NCBI GenBank assembly: GCA_028289525.1
Contig: JANQPJ010000152.1
Coordinates: forward strand, 1 to 42,397
Origin: Pirellulales bacterium
GTDB taxonomy: Bacteria; Planctomycetota; Planctomycetia; Pirellulales; JAGQOS01
DNA: 42,397 bases
Direction: 5' to 3'
Shown here piece after piece: positions 1-9,956 of this stretch (positions are counted from its first letter, which is position 1; every line of letters starts with the position of its first letter). The position numbers and the translations under genes are program-made. The notes beneath the pieces are model-generated. The model did no database searches. It worked only from the letters and a program-made list of their open reading frames with translations, and had not been told where the DNA came from.

Positions 1-1
1 A

Positions 2-436
2 AGTATGACGCTCTTAATCGGCGAGGTTCGAGCGGGGCTTGCTTCGTTGGATCCACGTGGCGTGTGGGCTCTGGGCGGGCCAGCTAGCGCTCTTTGGGGA
101 CATGGCGCTTTGCACGAGAGGTGTGGTCCCAATTGCGCCGAACTGTGGCAAGACAATTTCCCCAGTTGCCTTGATCTAAGAGTATTGCAGGGCTGCACCA
201 ATGATCAATGTGAGCCACTAAAACAAGAAAAAATGACTTGCTGGTATTCAGGACATAACCAGTCTGGCGCGCGAAGCATGCATGCTGGCGGAATCGTAGC
301 TGCTTTCTGCGATGGCAGTGTGCGGTTTATCTCCGATTGGATCGACCAAGGAGGATTCACGACCACAAACCCCTCGGTTTGGGAACGGCTGAATGTGTCG
401 GCCGATGGATTTGACGTCGACCCAGGCCAATTTTAG
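2..436 (+). CDS. DUF1559-family protein, C-terminal part (5' end outside window)
   Basis: This is the C-terminal 144 codons of a protein that probably begins before the window, since the frame is open to its first complete codon. Near the end it has the planctomycete DUF1559 signature: a conserved His in SMHAGG, nine residues, then DG in CDGSVRFI. Members of this family usually start with a type IV pilin-like methylation motif and a single hydrophobic helix and are very numerous in planctomycetes; that part cannot be seen here. The visible part is Cys-rich in its middle (CGPNC, CTNDQC), which suggests an exported location. The following lipoprotein gene is a common partner of DUF1559 genes. 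The molecular role is unknown. Family assignment is fairly sure; the true start is unseen and the ATG at position 5 may be only an internal Met. Confidence 0.8.
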   Translation, partial: SMTLLIGEVRAGLASLDPRGVWALGGPASALWGHGALHERCGPNCAELWQDNFPSCLDLRVLQGCTNDQCEPLKQEKMTCWYSGHNQSGARSMHAGGIVAAFCDGSVRFISDWIDQGGFTTTNPSVWERLNVSADGFDVDPGQF

Positions 437-437
437 T

Positions 438-632
438 GACGCGGTGGAGGGTGGAGGGAACGCGCTCGCCGCGTTTTGAATTACTTGGATTGTTGGGCGT
501 TCCTTGTTGAATATTGGACACTCCCTTTGCGTCAAAGAAGAACACCCAATATCCAACAAGGAATATCCAATTTTCCAAGGATCAAGCAACGCGCGAGCGC
601 GTACCACTCACCAATAACTAACAACTAAAAAC
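438..632 (+). repeat. Composite intergenic element, copy 1 (G-rich box, GCGC stem, inverted core, ACTCACC box)
   Basis: The element starts right after the upstream stop codon. In order it has a G-rich box (GGTGGAGGGTGGAGGG at 443-458, able in principle to form a two-tetrad G-quadruplex), a GCGCTCGCCGCG stem, an imperfect inverted core built from CCTTGTTGAATATTGG and CCAATATCCAACAAGG, a second GCGCGAGCGCG stem and an ACTCACC box. A near-complete copy in reverse orientation lies at 37121-37320. No coding function is apparent. It fills the gap between the DUF1559 gene and the lipoprotein gene, so it would be in the leader of the latter if the two are co-transcribed. Confidence 0.8.
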
Positions 633-652
633 CACACCCGTTGTTTGAAATC

Positions 653-1078
653 ATGCGCCGACGAACCTTCATCTTGTGGTTCACGGTCCTGTTTGGCTGT
701 GGCTCTGGGGAACCGTATGACCTGGTGCCGGTCTCAGGTCAGGTAACCTATGAAGATGGAACACTGATCGCTGCCGAGCGGATTACCCTCTATTTCCATT
801 CACTGGCGCCGCCTATCAACGCCAAGACCCACCCACGTCCTAGCACTGCGGAGGTTGAGCCGGCCACCGGCAAGTTCGATTTGGCAACCACTGCCCAGTA
901 TGGGGACGGGATCGTCGCTGGCCGCCATCGAGTCACGTTGATTGTTCGCGGCACAGAGAACCTGCCGGTCGATACCATTCCTCAGCATTATATGTCGCAC
1001 GAGACCACACCGCTCGAAGTCGACGCGGCCGATGCTCCCTTCGATTTCAAAATCGCCCGGCCTGCGAAGGCTAAGTGA
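653..1078 (+). CDS. Small predicted lipoprotein, likely beta-sandwich
   Basis: The 141-residue product starts with basic residues (MRRR), a short hydrophobic stretch and a lipobox LFGC, so Cys16 is the expected lipidated residue. The rest (LVPVSGQVTYEDGT, followed by alternating hydrophobic strands) resembles the small carboxypeptidase-regulatory-like or transthyretin-like domain proteins that planctomycetes encode next to DUF1559 genes. It probably sits in the periplasm anchored by lipid. The ATG at 653 is preferred over the TTG at 641 because it puts the basic residues directly before the hydrophobic core; no good Shine-Dalgarno sequence is visible for either. The gene is convergent with the receiver gene, with 6 nt between stop codons. 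Function is unknown; the lipoprotein call is solid, the fold is inferred. Confidence 0.75.
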   Translation: MRRRTFILWFTVLFGCGSGEPYDLVPVSGQVTYEDGTLIAAERITLYFHSLAPPINAKTHPRPSTAEVEPATGKFDLATTAQYGDGIVAGRHRVTLIVRGTENLPVDTIPQHYMSHETTPLEVDAADAPFDFKIARPAKAK

Positions 1079-1084
1079 ACGACG

Positions 1085-1609
1085 TCAGGCGACGAAATAC
1101 GACCCGACTGGCCAGCAATACGCTGCCTGGGGAGTTGGCTGCCAGCGCTGACAGGCAACATGCCGGCGCGATGGGCTAGAGAGACGCGGCACATAAGCCT
1201 GAATGGCCAGGTTCAGTTGGTTGCAAAAACGATCGTGGCCGGTCGTGATGCAAATGCAATGCCTGGCGCCCAGGTCGAACGCTTCCAGAAATTCATAAGG
1301 ACTCGACGATTGGGTCAGCGCGATCACCGGAATTTCGCGAAACCGATTATCCCAGTGCAGTTCGGCCAACAGCTCTCGGCTGCCGCCGTCAGACAGATGA
1401 AAATCGAGCAGAATAATATCTGGACGATGTGGCGCCGTGGCGGCGAGCGAGGCTTCAAGCGAGGCAATCGCGCTGCGGGCCGTGGGGGCCGATTCCACGC
1501 GGCACTCCAGATGACCTTCGGCCAACGCCTGGCAGGCAAGCCGAGCCCGGCTGGCGTCTTCGGCCACTAACAATACATCGACCTCGTGACGGCGAACCCA
1601 TTCGTCCAT
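1085..1609 (-). CDS. Atypical response-regulator receiver domain protein
   Basis: About 140 residues form a receiver fold: strand VDVLLVAED with the acidic pair Glu17-Asp18, strand DIILLDFHLSDGG with the candidate phosphoacceptor Asp69, and strand IPVIALTQ with the conserved Thr99. The lysine normally found after strand five is missing; the segment reads GARHCICITTG. This argues for altered phosphorylation chemistry or a pseudo-receiver. There is no output domain; a basic, Trp-containing tail of about 30 residues follows. ATG at 1609 is chosen because GAGG stands 8 nt upstream; a GTG at 1618 in the same frame is possible. No histidine kinase is adjacent, so the partner is unknown. Confidence 0.75.
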   Translation of the reverse strand: MDEWVRRHEVDVLLVAEDASRARLACQALAEGHLECRVESAPTARSAIASLEASLAATAPHRPDIILLDFHLSDGGSRELLAELHWDNRFREIPVIALTQSSSPYEFLEAFDLGARHCICITTGHDRFCNQLNLAIQAYVPRLSSPSRRHVACQRWQPTPQAAYCWPVGSYFVA

Positions 1610-1803
1610 GACGGGCACCTCGGCGACAGAAAAGAGTTGAGCTGGTATGCCGCTTTTCGCCTGCTGCTGAGCGAGTCATTCGCAGAGTTGGTCGTGCAAG
1701 AAGAAAGCGGAACTGTTGGGCGATTGTAGCCGCAGCCAAAACCTAGGGTCAAGGTGAGCTTTTGGGCATCCAGGGCAAGTCAATTGTTTAAACTACGCAA
1801 ACG

Positions 1804-1873
1804 CGAACCCGAAGCGTAAGCGAGGATGGACGCCAAAAAACCGTGGTTTTCCCTCGCTTACGCTTCGGGTTCG
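1804..1873. repeat. Inverted repeat, 22-bp perfect arms
   Basis: Arms 1804-1825 and 1852-1873 are perfect reverse complements around the core CGAAGCGTAAGCG, with a 26-nt loop. A T-run is not present directly after either arm, so it is not a canonical intrinsic terminator. It lies beyond the DUF1844 gene end and before the receiver gene start. A related arm motif (AAGCGAGGGA) occurs in the terminator hairpin at 5610-5678. Confidence 0.85.
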
Positions 1874-1994
1874 TAGATCGTTCGTGGCCCAAATTGAAAA
1901 ACGGACTCGCCCTGTTTGGGCATCCCGGCTAGCGAGATAGCGTTGCTGGCGCAAGCAATCGTCGATGCGTTCCGAGTACAATGCACGGACGAAG

Positions 1995-2108
1995 GAATAT
2001 CCAATATCCAACAAGGAATGTCCAACTTCCAAGGGATGGTAAAGTGTAGCCTAACGCGTCAGCGCGTTACTTCGTTATTGGACATTCCTTGTTGGATATT
2101 GGATATTC
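1995..2108. repeat. Large inverted repeat, 31-bp perfect arms with nested palindrome
   Basis: The arms 1995-2025 and 2078-2108 are exact reverse complements built from AATATCCAACAAGGAATGTC. The 52-nt loop contains a second palindrome, TAACGCG-TCAG-CGCGTTA, at 2052-2069. The arm sequence is the same family as the core of the composite elements at 438-632 and 37121-37320. Placed 25 nt after the DUF1844 stop codon, it could fold at the 3' end of the pyrG-DUF1844 transcript. The rest of the 1610-2132 gap holds only the other inverted repeat and no convincing gene. Confidence 0.85.
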
Positions 2109-2132
2109 AAAGCACCTAGTCGCCTGAGCACC

Positions 2133-2564
2133 CTATTCCGGGTGCACGATCTTGCTCTCCGGCGCGGCCGGGGCGGCGACCGTGGCCGCATTTTTCATCG
2201 CTACAAATGCCATCCGCAACTGGTGCAGCACGTCGGTCAGGCTTTGCGATTCGTCGGTCTCGAGATTGCCTTGGGTCTTCTCTTCCAGCATGCCCAGCGT
2301 GTCGATAAAGTATTTTGCCGCTTCCAGATTTTGTTCGGCTTTGCCGGTCGCCGGATGGGGAATTTGTCCCAGGGCAACCATCGCTTCGGTGGCCAGCGTG
2401 GTCAACAGCATCGGAAACGAAGCCGGCGGCATCTGGCCTTCTGGCGGAGCCTCGGCTTGCTGTTGTTGTTGCTGTTCGAGCGCCTCCTTTTCAGCCTGTA
2501 CCTGACTCTTCCAGTCGTCGTCGACGATGATTTTTTTCTCGTTTTCCGGGGCGTTGTCAGACAT
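2133..2564 (-). CDS. DUF1844 domain protein
   Basis: The 143-residue product has a charged, Gln-rich N-terminal half (a run of Q with flanking acidic and basic residues at about 18-40, likely disordered or coiled coil). A conserved DUF1844 core follows: LATEAMVALGQIPHP, then NLEAAKYFIDTLGMLEEKT, then LRMAFVAM. This small helical family has no established biochemical function. No signal peptide or membrane segment is seen, so it is probably cytoplasmic. The gene starts 26 nt after the pyrG stop codon on the same strand, which suggests one transcription unit. Family call is strong; function is open. Confidence 0.88.
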   Translation of the reverse strand: MSDNAPENEKKIIVDDDWKSQVQAEKEALEQQQQQQAEAPPEGQMPPASFPMLLTTLATEAMVALGQIPHPATGKAEQNLEAAKYFIDTLGMLEEKTQGNLETDESQSLTDVLHQLRMAFVAMKNAATVAAPAAPESKIVHPE

Positions 2565-2590
2565 TACTTGAGACTCCCAAAATGAAAATG

Positions 2591-4798
<2,208 letters not shown>

Positions 4799-5599
4799 AT
4801 GCAACGTTTGCTGCGAGTTGGGTTGTTTTCAGTCTTCGGGTTCGGGGTTCTATGGGCGTCGCCCGATCTTGCGATCGCACAAAAAGTGTCCTCGCCAAAG
4901 CAGAAATCCGCTGCGCAAATCGCTGCTCAGCTAAAATTGCTCAAAGCCTTGCCATCGCCTTCTCCCTGTGTGGAGGCGGTTATCATCGCTTTGGAGAATC
5001 CTGGTGTTCGCACCCTGGTGATTGAAAAAGCGGCCGATCCGTGCAACGTGTTTAAAAAAATCTGTTGTCTGGGTTTGCCGAGGATCCCCGGGTATGAATA
5101 TGTGCTCTTCGACTTCGATTGCGAAAATTGTGTTTGTCTCGTCGATCCTCAGTTTTTAGTGGTTGTTGACCGTAATCGCAACAAGGTGGTTGATATCCAA
5201 GATCCGTATCTTGGACCAACGAAACCCTGTTTGCCGGTTTACGAAGTCAAGACAAAAACAGCAAAGTGTTGTGCTGCTTGTCAGGACCAGCAGCCTTTCG
5301 CAATTGGCAAGGAGCAAGCCCACGGCTATATCAAACTGATCAATGCCACGAGCGACCTAGAACGGGCTGTGTTTGTGATTGCCAGTTCCAACCACTGCGA
5401 GCATTACCAGGTAACCAAGGGCGCATCGTATACAATTGCCGGTTTGCCTGCGATTGGGTTTGCCGCAGCGGCTTTCAACCCAAAGAACCCTAGACGTCGC
5501 GCCATCGGGGGCGACTCATTCCAACTGAGGGTGCCGTTTGAAGTTTCAGTTGAAGGCGCCGCAGGAAGCTACCGGCTAAAGATTAACCCGCTCGAGTGA
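4799..5599 (+). CDS. Cysteine-rich secreted hypothetical protein
   Basis: I do not recognise this 266-residue protein. It has a signal peptide (hydrophobic 4-20, probable cleavage after the AIA at 25-27). A helical amidated stretch follows, then a central region with clustered Cys (positions 57, 82, 89, 90, 108, 111, 113, 144, 157, 158, 161, 200). The C-terminal part is predicted beta-rich. The clusters CCL, CENCVC and CCAAC suggest disulfides or metal binding in the periplasm or on the surface. A strong Shine-Dalgarno AAGGAGG (4785-4791) stands 7 nt before the ATG, and a strong hairpin terminator follows the stop, so it is a well-defined monocistronic gene. Its base composition is more AT-rich than the flanking genes. 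Confidence 0.8.
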   Translation: MQRLLRVGLFSVFGFGVLWASPDLAIAQKVSSPKQKSAAQIAAQLKLLKALPSPSPCVEAVIIALENPGVRTLVIEKAADPCNVFKKICCLGLPRIPGYEYVLFDFDCENCVCLVDPQFLVVVDRNRNKVVDIQDPYLGPTKPCLPVYEVKTKTAKCCAACQDQQPFAIGKEQAHGYIKLINATSDLERAVFVIASSNHCEHYQVTKGASYTIAGLPAIGFAAAAFNPKNPRRRAIGGDSFQLRVPFEVSVEGAAGSYRLKINPLE

Positions 5600-5609
5600 G
5601 TACGGACAA

Positions 5610-5687
5610 TACAAGCCCGACGCGCAAGCGAGGGAAGACGTTCCAATCCAATTCCCTCGCTTGCGCATCGGGCTTGTATTTTTTATT
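5610..5687 (+). terminator. Hairpin terminator with 26-bp stem and T-run
   Basis: Arms 5610-5635 and 5653-5678 pair over 26 positions with one mismatch (core CGCAAGCGAGGGA), followed by a T-rich tract TTTTTTATTT at 5679-5687. It lies 10 nt after the stop codon of the upstream secreted-protein gene and before the convergent epimerase end, as expected for an intrinsic terminator of the plus-strand gene. The stem may also stop minus-strand readthrough, but no T-run is found on that side. Confidence 0.85.
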
Positions 5688-5712
5688 TAGACAAACACCG
5701 ATCGCTGTAGTA

Positions 5713-6675
5713 CTAGATCGCCGCATGGTACGACCGAAACCAGTCGACATATTCCCGCAGGCCTTCGCGGAATTCGACCTTTGGCCGGTAGCCTAACAGG
5801 CGTTCGGCCTTTTCCAGATTGGCAAACGTGATCGGCATGTCGCCGGGCTTCTCTGGCTGCCAGTCGATGTTCGCCGTTTTGCCCAAGGCCTCTTCCAGGC
5901 CAGCGATCAAGGCGCGAACCTCGATCGGTTCGCTATGGCCCAGGTTGATCGTTTCGCCTACGACGCCGTCGGCCGTCATCGCCGCGGTAAGGCCATCGCA
6001 AATGTCGGCCACGTGCGTGAAGTCGCGGCGGATCGTCCCGTCGCCAAACACAGGCAACGTTTTGCCGTTTTCGATCGCGTCGGTGAAAATCGTCATCGCC
6101 AAGTCGGGCCGCAGCCGGGGACCGTAGACGCTAAACGGCCGCAAACAAACCACCGGCACCTGATGCAGGTCGTAATAAGTCAGGCCCAACAGTTCGGCTG
6201 CCCGTTTGGTTGCTCCGTAAGGGCTCATCGGAATGCCGAGCGGGGCGTCTTCGCTAAAAGGCACCGCCGCACCGCTGCCGTAGACGGTCGACGACGAAGC
6301 CAGCAAAAATCGTTCGACCGGATGCTCGCGAGCCGCTTCTAGCAAACTGAGCGTCCCTTGGACGTTTGCCTGTTGGTAGATAAACGGGTTGGCCACGCTA
6401 GGACGCACACCAGCATAAGCCCCCAAGTGAACCACTTGGCGAAACTGGTGCTGGGCAAACAGTTGCTGCATCGCCGGGGCGTCGCAGAACGACTGTTCGA
6501 CCACGGTCACTTGATCCACATCGTCAAACGCGGCGGCATTCGTGCGCTTGAGCGCCGGGTCGTAGTAGTCGTTAAAATTGTCCAGGCAAACAATCGGGTC
6601 CGAGGTTTGCGGAAGTAGACGCTGGATAAAATGACTGCCGATGAAGCCGGCGCCGCCGGTGACTAAAATGGACAT
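5713..6675 (-). CDS. NAD-dependent nucleotide-sugar epimerase (UDP-glucuronate 4-epimerase-like)
   Basis: This is an extended short-chain dehydrogenase of 320 residues. It has the N-terminal NAD-binding motif TGGAGFIG (6-13), the Ser of LASSSTVYG (128-130) and the catalytic Tyr153 and Lys157 in SPYGATK. The segment NFNDYYDPALKR at 33-44 is typical of UDP-glucuronate 4-epimerases, although UDP-glucose 4-epimerase activity cannot be excluded. The product would be an activated hexuronic acid or hexose for polysaccharide or lipopolysaccharide synthesis. The gene lies 72 nt downstream of kdsB on the same strand, and this context supports an envelope-glycan role. Fold and catalytic residues are certain; the substrate is inferred. 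Confidence 0.9.
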   Translation of the reverse strand: MSILVTGGAGFIGSHFIQRLLPQTSDPIVCLDNFNDYYDPALKRTNAAAFDDVDQVTVVEQSFCDAPAMQQLFAQHQFRQVVHLGAYAGVRPSVANPFIYQQANVQGTLSLLEAAREHPVERFLLASSSTVYGSGAAVPFSEDAPLGIPMSPYGATKRAAELLGLTYYDLHQVPVVCLRPFSVYGPRLRPDLAMTIFTDAIENGKTLPVFGDGTIRRDFTHVADICDGLTAAMTADGVVGETINLGHSEPIEVRALIAGLEEALGKTANIDWQPEKPGDMPITFANLEKAERLLGYRPKVEFREGLREYVDWFRSYHAAI

Positions 6676-6747
6676 GGTAAGGCGTTACTCGAGGCAAATT
6701 GAACGTGGTGCGAACGACGCCCGACCACGCACGTCGGACGCCCTGCT

Positions 6748-7539
6748 CTAGGCAGCGTCCCTATCATAACCTGCCAGAAATCGGCTTACAAACGCCTGAT
6801 AATCGGCCGGGGTGTCGATGCCGATCGACGGTTCCTCGATCGGAGAAACCAAGATCGAATGCCCATTTTCTAGCACCCGGAGCTGTTCCAGGCACTCCAG
6901 ACGCTCGAGCGGCGAAGGAGGCAGGCTGGCCAGGCGGAGCAAAAATTCACGACGATAGGCGTAGAGCCCAATGTGCTGGAAATAGACCGGGGAGTCGCGA
7001 TCGAAGAGGTCGGCATCTGGAGTCCGAGCATGAGGGATCGGGCATCGGCTGAAATATAACGCGCGACCGTGGGCATCGGTCACTACCTTGACGCAGGCTG
7101 GGTCGTTCAACTGCGCGGCCGAGCGGATCGGCGTGGCCAGGGTGGCCATCGACGCGCTACGATCAGCGGCCAACAGGTCGATGAGTTGATCAATCGCCGC
7201 CCCAGAGATTTCTGGCTCGTCGCCTTGTACGTTGACGACAATCTCGCAGTCGGCGAGCGATTGGGCCACCTCGGCCACGCGATCAGTGCCGCTGGCGCAA
7301 TCGACCGACGTCATTTGCACCTGGCCACCAAAACGGCGGACCTCGGCCGCGATTTCCTCATCGTCGGCGGCCACCCAAACCGCCTCGGGCCGAGTCGCCT
7401 GGCGGGTGCCTTCATAGGTGTGTTGGAGCACCGACTTGCCGGTTTCTCGCAGCAACAGTTTGCGCGGCAAACGTGTCGAGGCCAGTCGGGCTGGAATCAC
7501 CACGACACTGCGGTCGGAATTTGTAACAGACGTAGACAT
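6748..7539 (-). CDS. kdsB: 3-deoxy-manno-octulosonate cytidylyltransferase (CMP-KDO synthetase)
   Basis: KdsB couples CTP and KDO to give CMP-KDO, the donor for the inner core of lipopolysaccharide, in the cytoplasm. The 263-residue sequence shows the nucleotidyltransferase motif IPARLASTRLPRK (15-27), the metal-binding QGDEP (105-109), SRCPIPHAR and a family-typical C-terminal half ending IGIDTPADY. E. coli KdsB has 248 residues; the extra residues are mainly at the N-terminus. It is divergent from glmS and precedes the epimerase gene on the minus strand. Its presence implies that the organism makes KDO-containing lipid. Confidence 0.95.
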   Translation of the reverse strand: MSTSVTNSDRSVVVIPARLASTRLPRKLLLRETGKSVLQHTYEGTRQATRPEAVWVAADDEEIAAEVRRFGGQVQMTSVDCASGTDRVAEVAQSLADCEIVVNVQGDEPEISGAAIDQLIDLLAADRSASMATLATPIRSAAQLNDPACVKVVTDAHGRALYFSRCPIPHARTPDADLFDRDSPVYFQHIGLYAYRREFLLRLASLPPSPLERLECLEQLRVLENGHSILVSPIEEPSIGIDTPADYQAFVSRFLAGYDRDAA

Positions 7540-7749
7540 CGAAAAGAATTCTCCGGCGACGAAGTCTCCAACGCGGCTATTTCAACGAGCACTTCGAATC
7601 GTTTTCACAGGTTGCGAGCAACTTGAGCACGAAAATTAACGAAAACTGGCCCACCGGAACAGACCATTTGTGTGGTACGATACCAGGTAGCAGGCGTCAT
7701 TGGCGTTTCCGGTTGTGCTAGCAATTACAAATTTGCGGAGTCCGAAGCG
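7540..7749. promoter_or_regulatory. Divergent promoter region between kdsB and glmS
   Basis: These 210 nt separate the two divergent starts and must carry both promoters. An extended -10 candidate for glmS, TGGTACGAT, lies at 7673-7681, without a good -35 box. No glmS-ribozyme-like structure was recognised by eye. Precise start sites are not determined. Confidence 0.35.
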
Positions 7750-9618
7750 ATGTGTGGAATTGTCGGGTATGTGGGCCATGGCCAGGCGGGCGATTTTTTG
7801 GTCTCAGGGCTCCGACGGCTGGAGTATCGGGGCTATGACAGCTCTGGCGTTGCCTGCATGGACGAGGAAGGTCGCACGCAAATCGTGAAGACAGCCGGGC
7901 GGATCGACAATCTGGCCGAACGATTGGCCCAATCTCCGACGCCTGGTAGCGTGGGGATCGGCCACACGCGTTGGGCCACGCATGGCCCGCCGACCGACGA
8001 AAACGCCCACCCTCATGCCGACACCGGGGCCACGTTGGCCTTGGTCCACAATGGGGTGATCGAAAACTTTCGGGCACTCAAGCGACGCCTGGAGTCCGAA
8101 GGCTGCCAGTTTCAGTCGGCCACCGACAGCGAGGTGATTGCCCATTTGATTGCGCTCGAATTGACGACCGCCCAGCGCCAGCCGACCAGCGATCTCGATC
8201 CTTACGCACCGCTGGTGGCGGCCGTTCAGGCGGCGCTTGCCCAACTCCAAGGCACCTATGGCCTGGCGGTCGTGTTTCGCGATTGGCCGAACGTGATCGT
8301 GGCGGCTCGCCAAGGCAGCCCTTTGGTGATTGGCGTCGGCGATGGCGAACATTTTTTGGCCAGCGACGGTTCGCCGTTGGTCGGTCGGACCGACAAAATT
8401 GTCTATCTGGCCGACCACGAGTTGGCGGTCGTGACGCCTGACTCGCTGCGCGTCGTCCATCGCGACCAAGGCCACGTACAACACGATGTGCAAACGCTCG
8501 AAATTGACACTGGCGACATCGGGCTCGAAGGCTATCCACACTATATGCTCAAGGAGATTTTTGAGCAGCCGGAGACGGTGCGCAACGCCATGCGGGGCCG
8601 CCTGAGCCGCGACGAGGCAACCGCCGTGTTCGGTGGGCTTAATCTGACGCCCCAGCAACTGCGGTCGGTCAATCGGATTGTGATGACTGCCTGTGGCACG
8701 AGCTGGCACGCCGCATTGGTCGGCGAATATATGATTGAAGCGCTTGCTCGAATTCCAATCGAGGTCGAGTATGCCAGCGAACTACGCTACAGCAACCCTC
8801 CGCTGGACGGCCAGACGCTGGTCTTCGCACTGACCCAAAGCGGCGAAACGGCCGATACCCTGGCTGCCCTGCGCGAAACCAAACGCAAAGGCCACCCCAC
8901 GCTGGCCATCTGCAACGTCGTTGGCAGCACGATTGCCCAAGAGTCGGACGGCGGCATCTATCTGCACGCCGGCCACGAGATTGGCGTCGCCTCGACCAAA
9001 GCTTATACATCGCAATGTGTGGTGCTGGCGATGCTGGCGCTCTACTTGGGCCGGTTGCGCCACTTGAGCTACGAAGCCGGACTACGGCTGATCGACCAAT
9101 TGGAGCAGTTGCCAGACCAAGTGGACAGGGCGCTGGCGACCAACGATCGGGTGGCCGAGGTCGCCAAGAAATACGCCGAGTGCGACAACTTCCTCTACCT
9201 AGGCCGCCAGTTCAACTTCCCGACCGCACTGGAAGGGGCACTCAAGCTCAAGGAAATCAGCTACATCCATGCCGAAGGCTATCCGGCCGCCGAAATGAAG
9301 CATGGTCCGATCGCCTTGGTCGACGAGCAGACGCCAAGCGTTTTCATCATGCCTCAGGGTGCGGTTTACGACAAGGTGATTGCCAATCTCGAGGAGATCA
9401 AGGCACGCGGCGGGCCGGTTATTGCCATTGCCGGCGAGGGCGACGATCGGGTGGCCGAAATGGCCGACGACGTGATCTACGTGCCCCAAGTAGAAGAGTT
9501 TTTGCAGCCGGTCGTGGCCATCGTTCCGCTCCAATTGCTCGCCTACCACATCGCCCTCTTGCGCGGCTGCGACGTCGACAAACCGCGCAATCTGGCCAAA
9601 AGCGTCACAGTAGAGTGA
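7750..9618 (+). CDS. glmS: Glutamine-fructose-6-phosphate aminotransferase (isomerizing)
   Basis: GlmS makes glucosamine-6-phosphate from fructose-6-phosphate and glutamine, the entry step to peptidoglycan and LPS amino sugars. The start is set by the family: the ATG gives MCGIVGYVG, so Cys2 becomes the N-terminal nucleophile after Met removal; the frame stays open 26 codons upstream, but those codons are not part of the enzyme. The 622-residue protein has the glutaminase domain (EYRGYDSSG, HTRWATHG), two SIS sugar-isomerase domains (CGTSWHAA, TQSGETADT) and the conserved ending NLAKSVTVE. Its TGA stop codon forms the first bases of a dispersed G-rich element. Confidence 0.97.
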   Translation: MCGIVGYVGHGQAGDFLVSGLRRLEYRGYDSSGVACMDEEGRTQIVKTAGRIDNLAERLAQSPTPGSVGIGHTRWATHGPPTDENAHPHADTGATLALVHNGVIENFRALKRRLESEGCQFQSATDSEVIAHLIALELTTAQRQPTSDLDPYAPLVAAVQAALAQLQGTYGLAVVFRDWPNVIVAARQGSPLVIGVGDGEHFLASDGSPLVGRTDKIVYLADHELAVVTPDSLRVVHRDQGHVQHDVQTLEIDTGDIGLEGYPHYMLKEIFEQPETVRNAMRGRLSRDEATAVFGGLNLTPQQLRSVNRIVMTACGTSWHAALVGEYMIEALARIPIEVEYASELRYSNPPLDGQTLVFALTQSGETADTLAALRETKRKGHPTLAICNVVGSTIAQESDGGIYLHAGHEIGVASTKAYTSQCVVLAMLALYLGRLRHLSYEAGLRLIDQLEQLPDQVDRALATNDRVAEVAKKYAECDNFLYLGRQFNFPTALEGALKLKEISYIHAEGYPAAEMKHGPIALVDEQTPSVFIMPQGAVYDKVIANLEEIKARGGPVIAIAGEGDDRVAEMADDVIYVPQVEEFLQPVVAIVPLQLLAYHIALLRGCDVDKPRNLAKSVTVE

Positions 9619-9707
9619 CGCGGTGGAGGGTGGAGGGAGACGCGCTCGCGCGTATCAACAACCAACAAACCAACATCCAACGTTTCGCGAGCGGCCGCTG
9701 CTTTTCC
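9616..9707 (+). repeat. G-rich/GCGC element abutting the glmS stop, followed by a GCGAGCGGCC repeat
   Basis: Starting with the stop codon of glmS, the sequence runs through GCGGTGGAGGGTGGAGGGA and a GCGCTCGCGCG stem, matching copy 1 at 438-475. A truncated GCGAGCGGCCGCTGC element follows at 9681-9707. The remaining bases up to the flgF start (9708-9956) contain no gene and no convincing promoter; a GGCAC-TTC-TTGC sequence there does not have sigma-54 spacing. Confidence 0.75.
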
Positions 9708-9956
9708 TCGAATGGCCATTCCTGCCGGTCGGTCGGCACTTCTTGCTGCTAGCAGCCCTGGGCGGCGGCACCACGCCTGGCGCTAAGCGAACCTATTTGT
9801 AAAACCGCTAACTTCTTGGCTAGCCAGCGGTTCAGCCATTTCTTCAAGGCCCATTGCCAGGCCTGCCGCACAAGTTGGCACGACCATTGCAACTAGCGAC
9901 CGGCGTCTCGCAGGGGGGCGGACACGTTGCATGCGAATTTTGATTCGCTTACCGCC

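Noticed and set aside
7540-7749. A glmS-type ribozyme or riboswitch before glmS
   Set aside because: No matching conserved core could be recognised by eye and the family is known mainly from Firmicutes.
9735-9760. Sigma-54 promoter before flgF (GGCAC, then TTGC)
   Set aside because: The spacing between GG and GC is 8 nt, not the required 10 nt.
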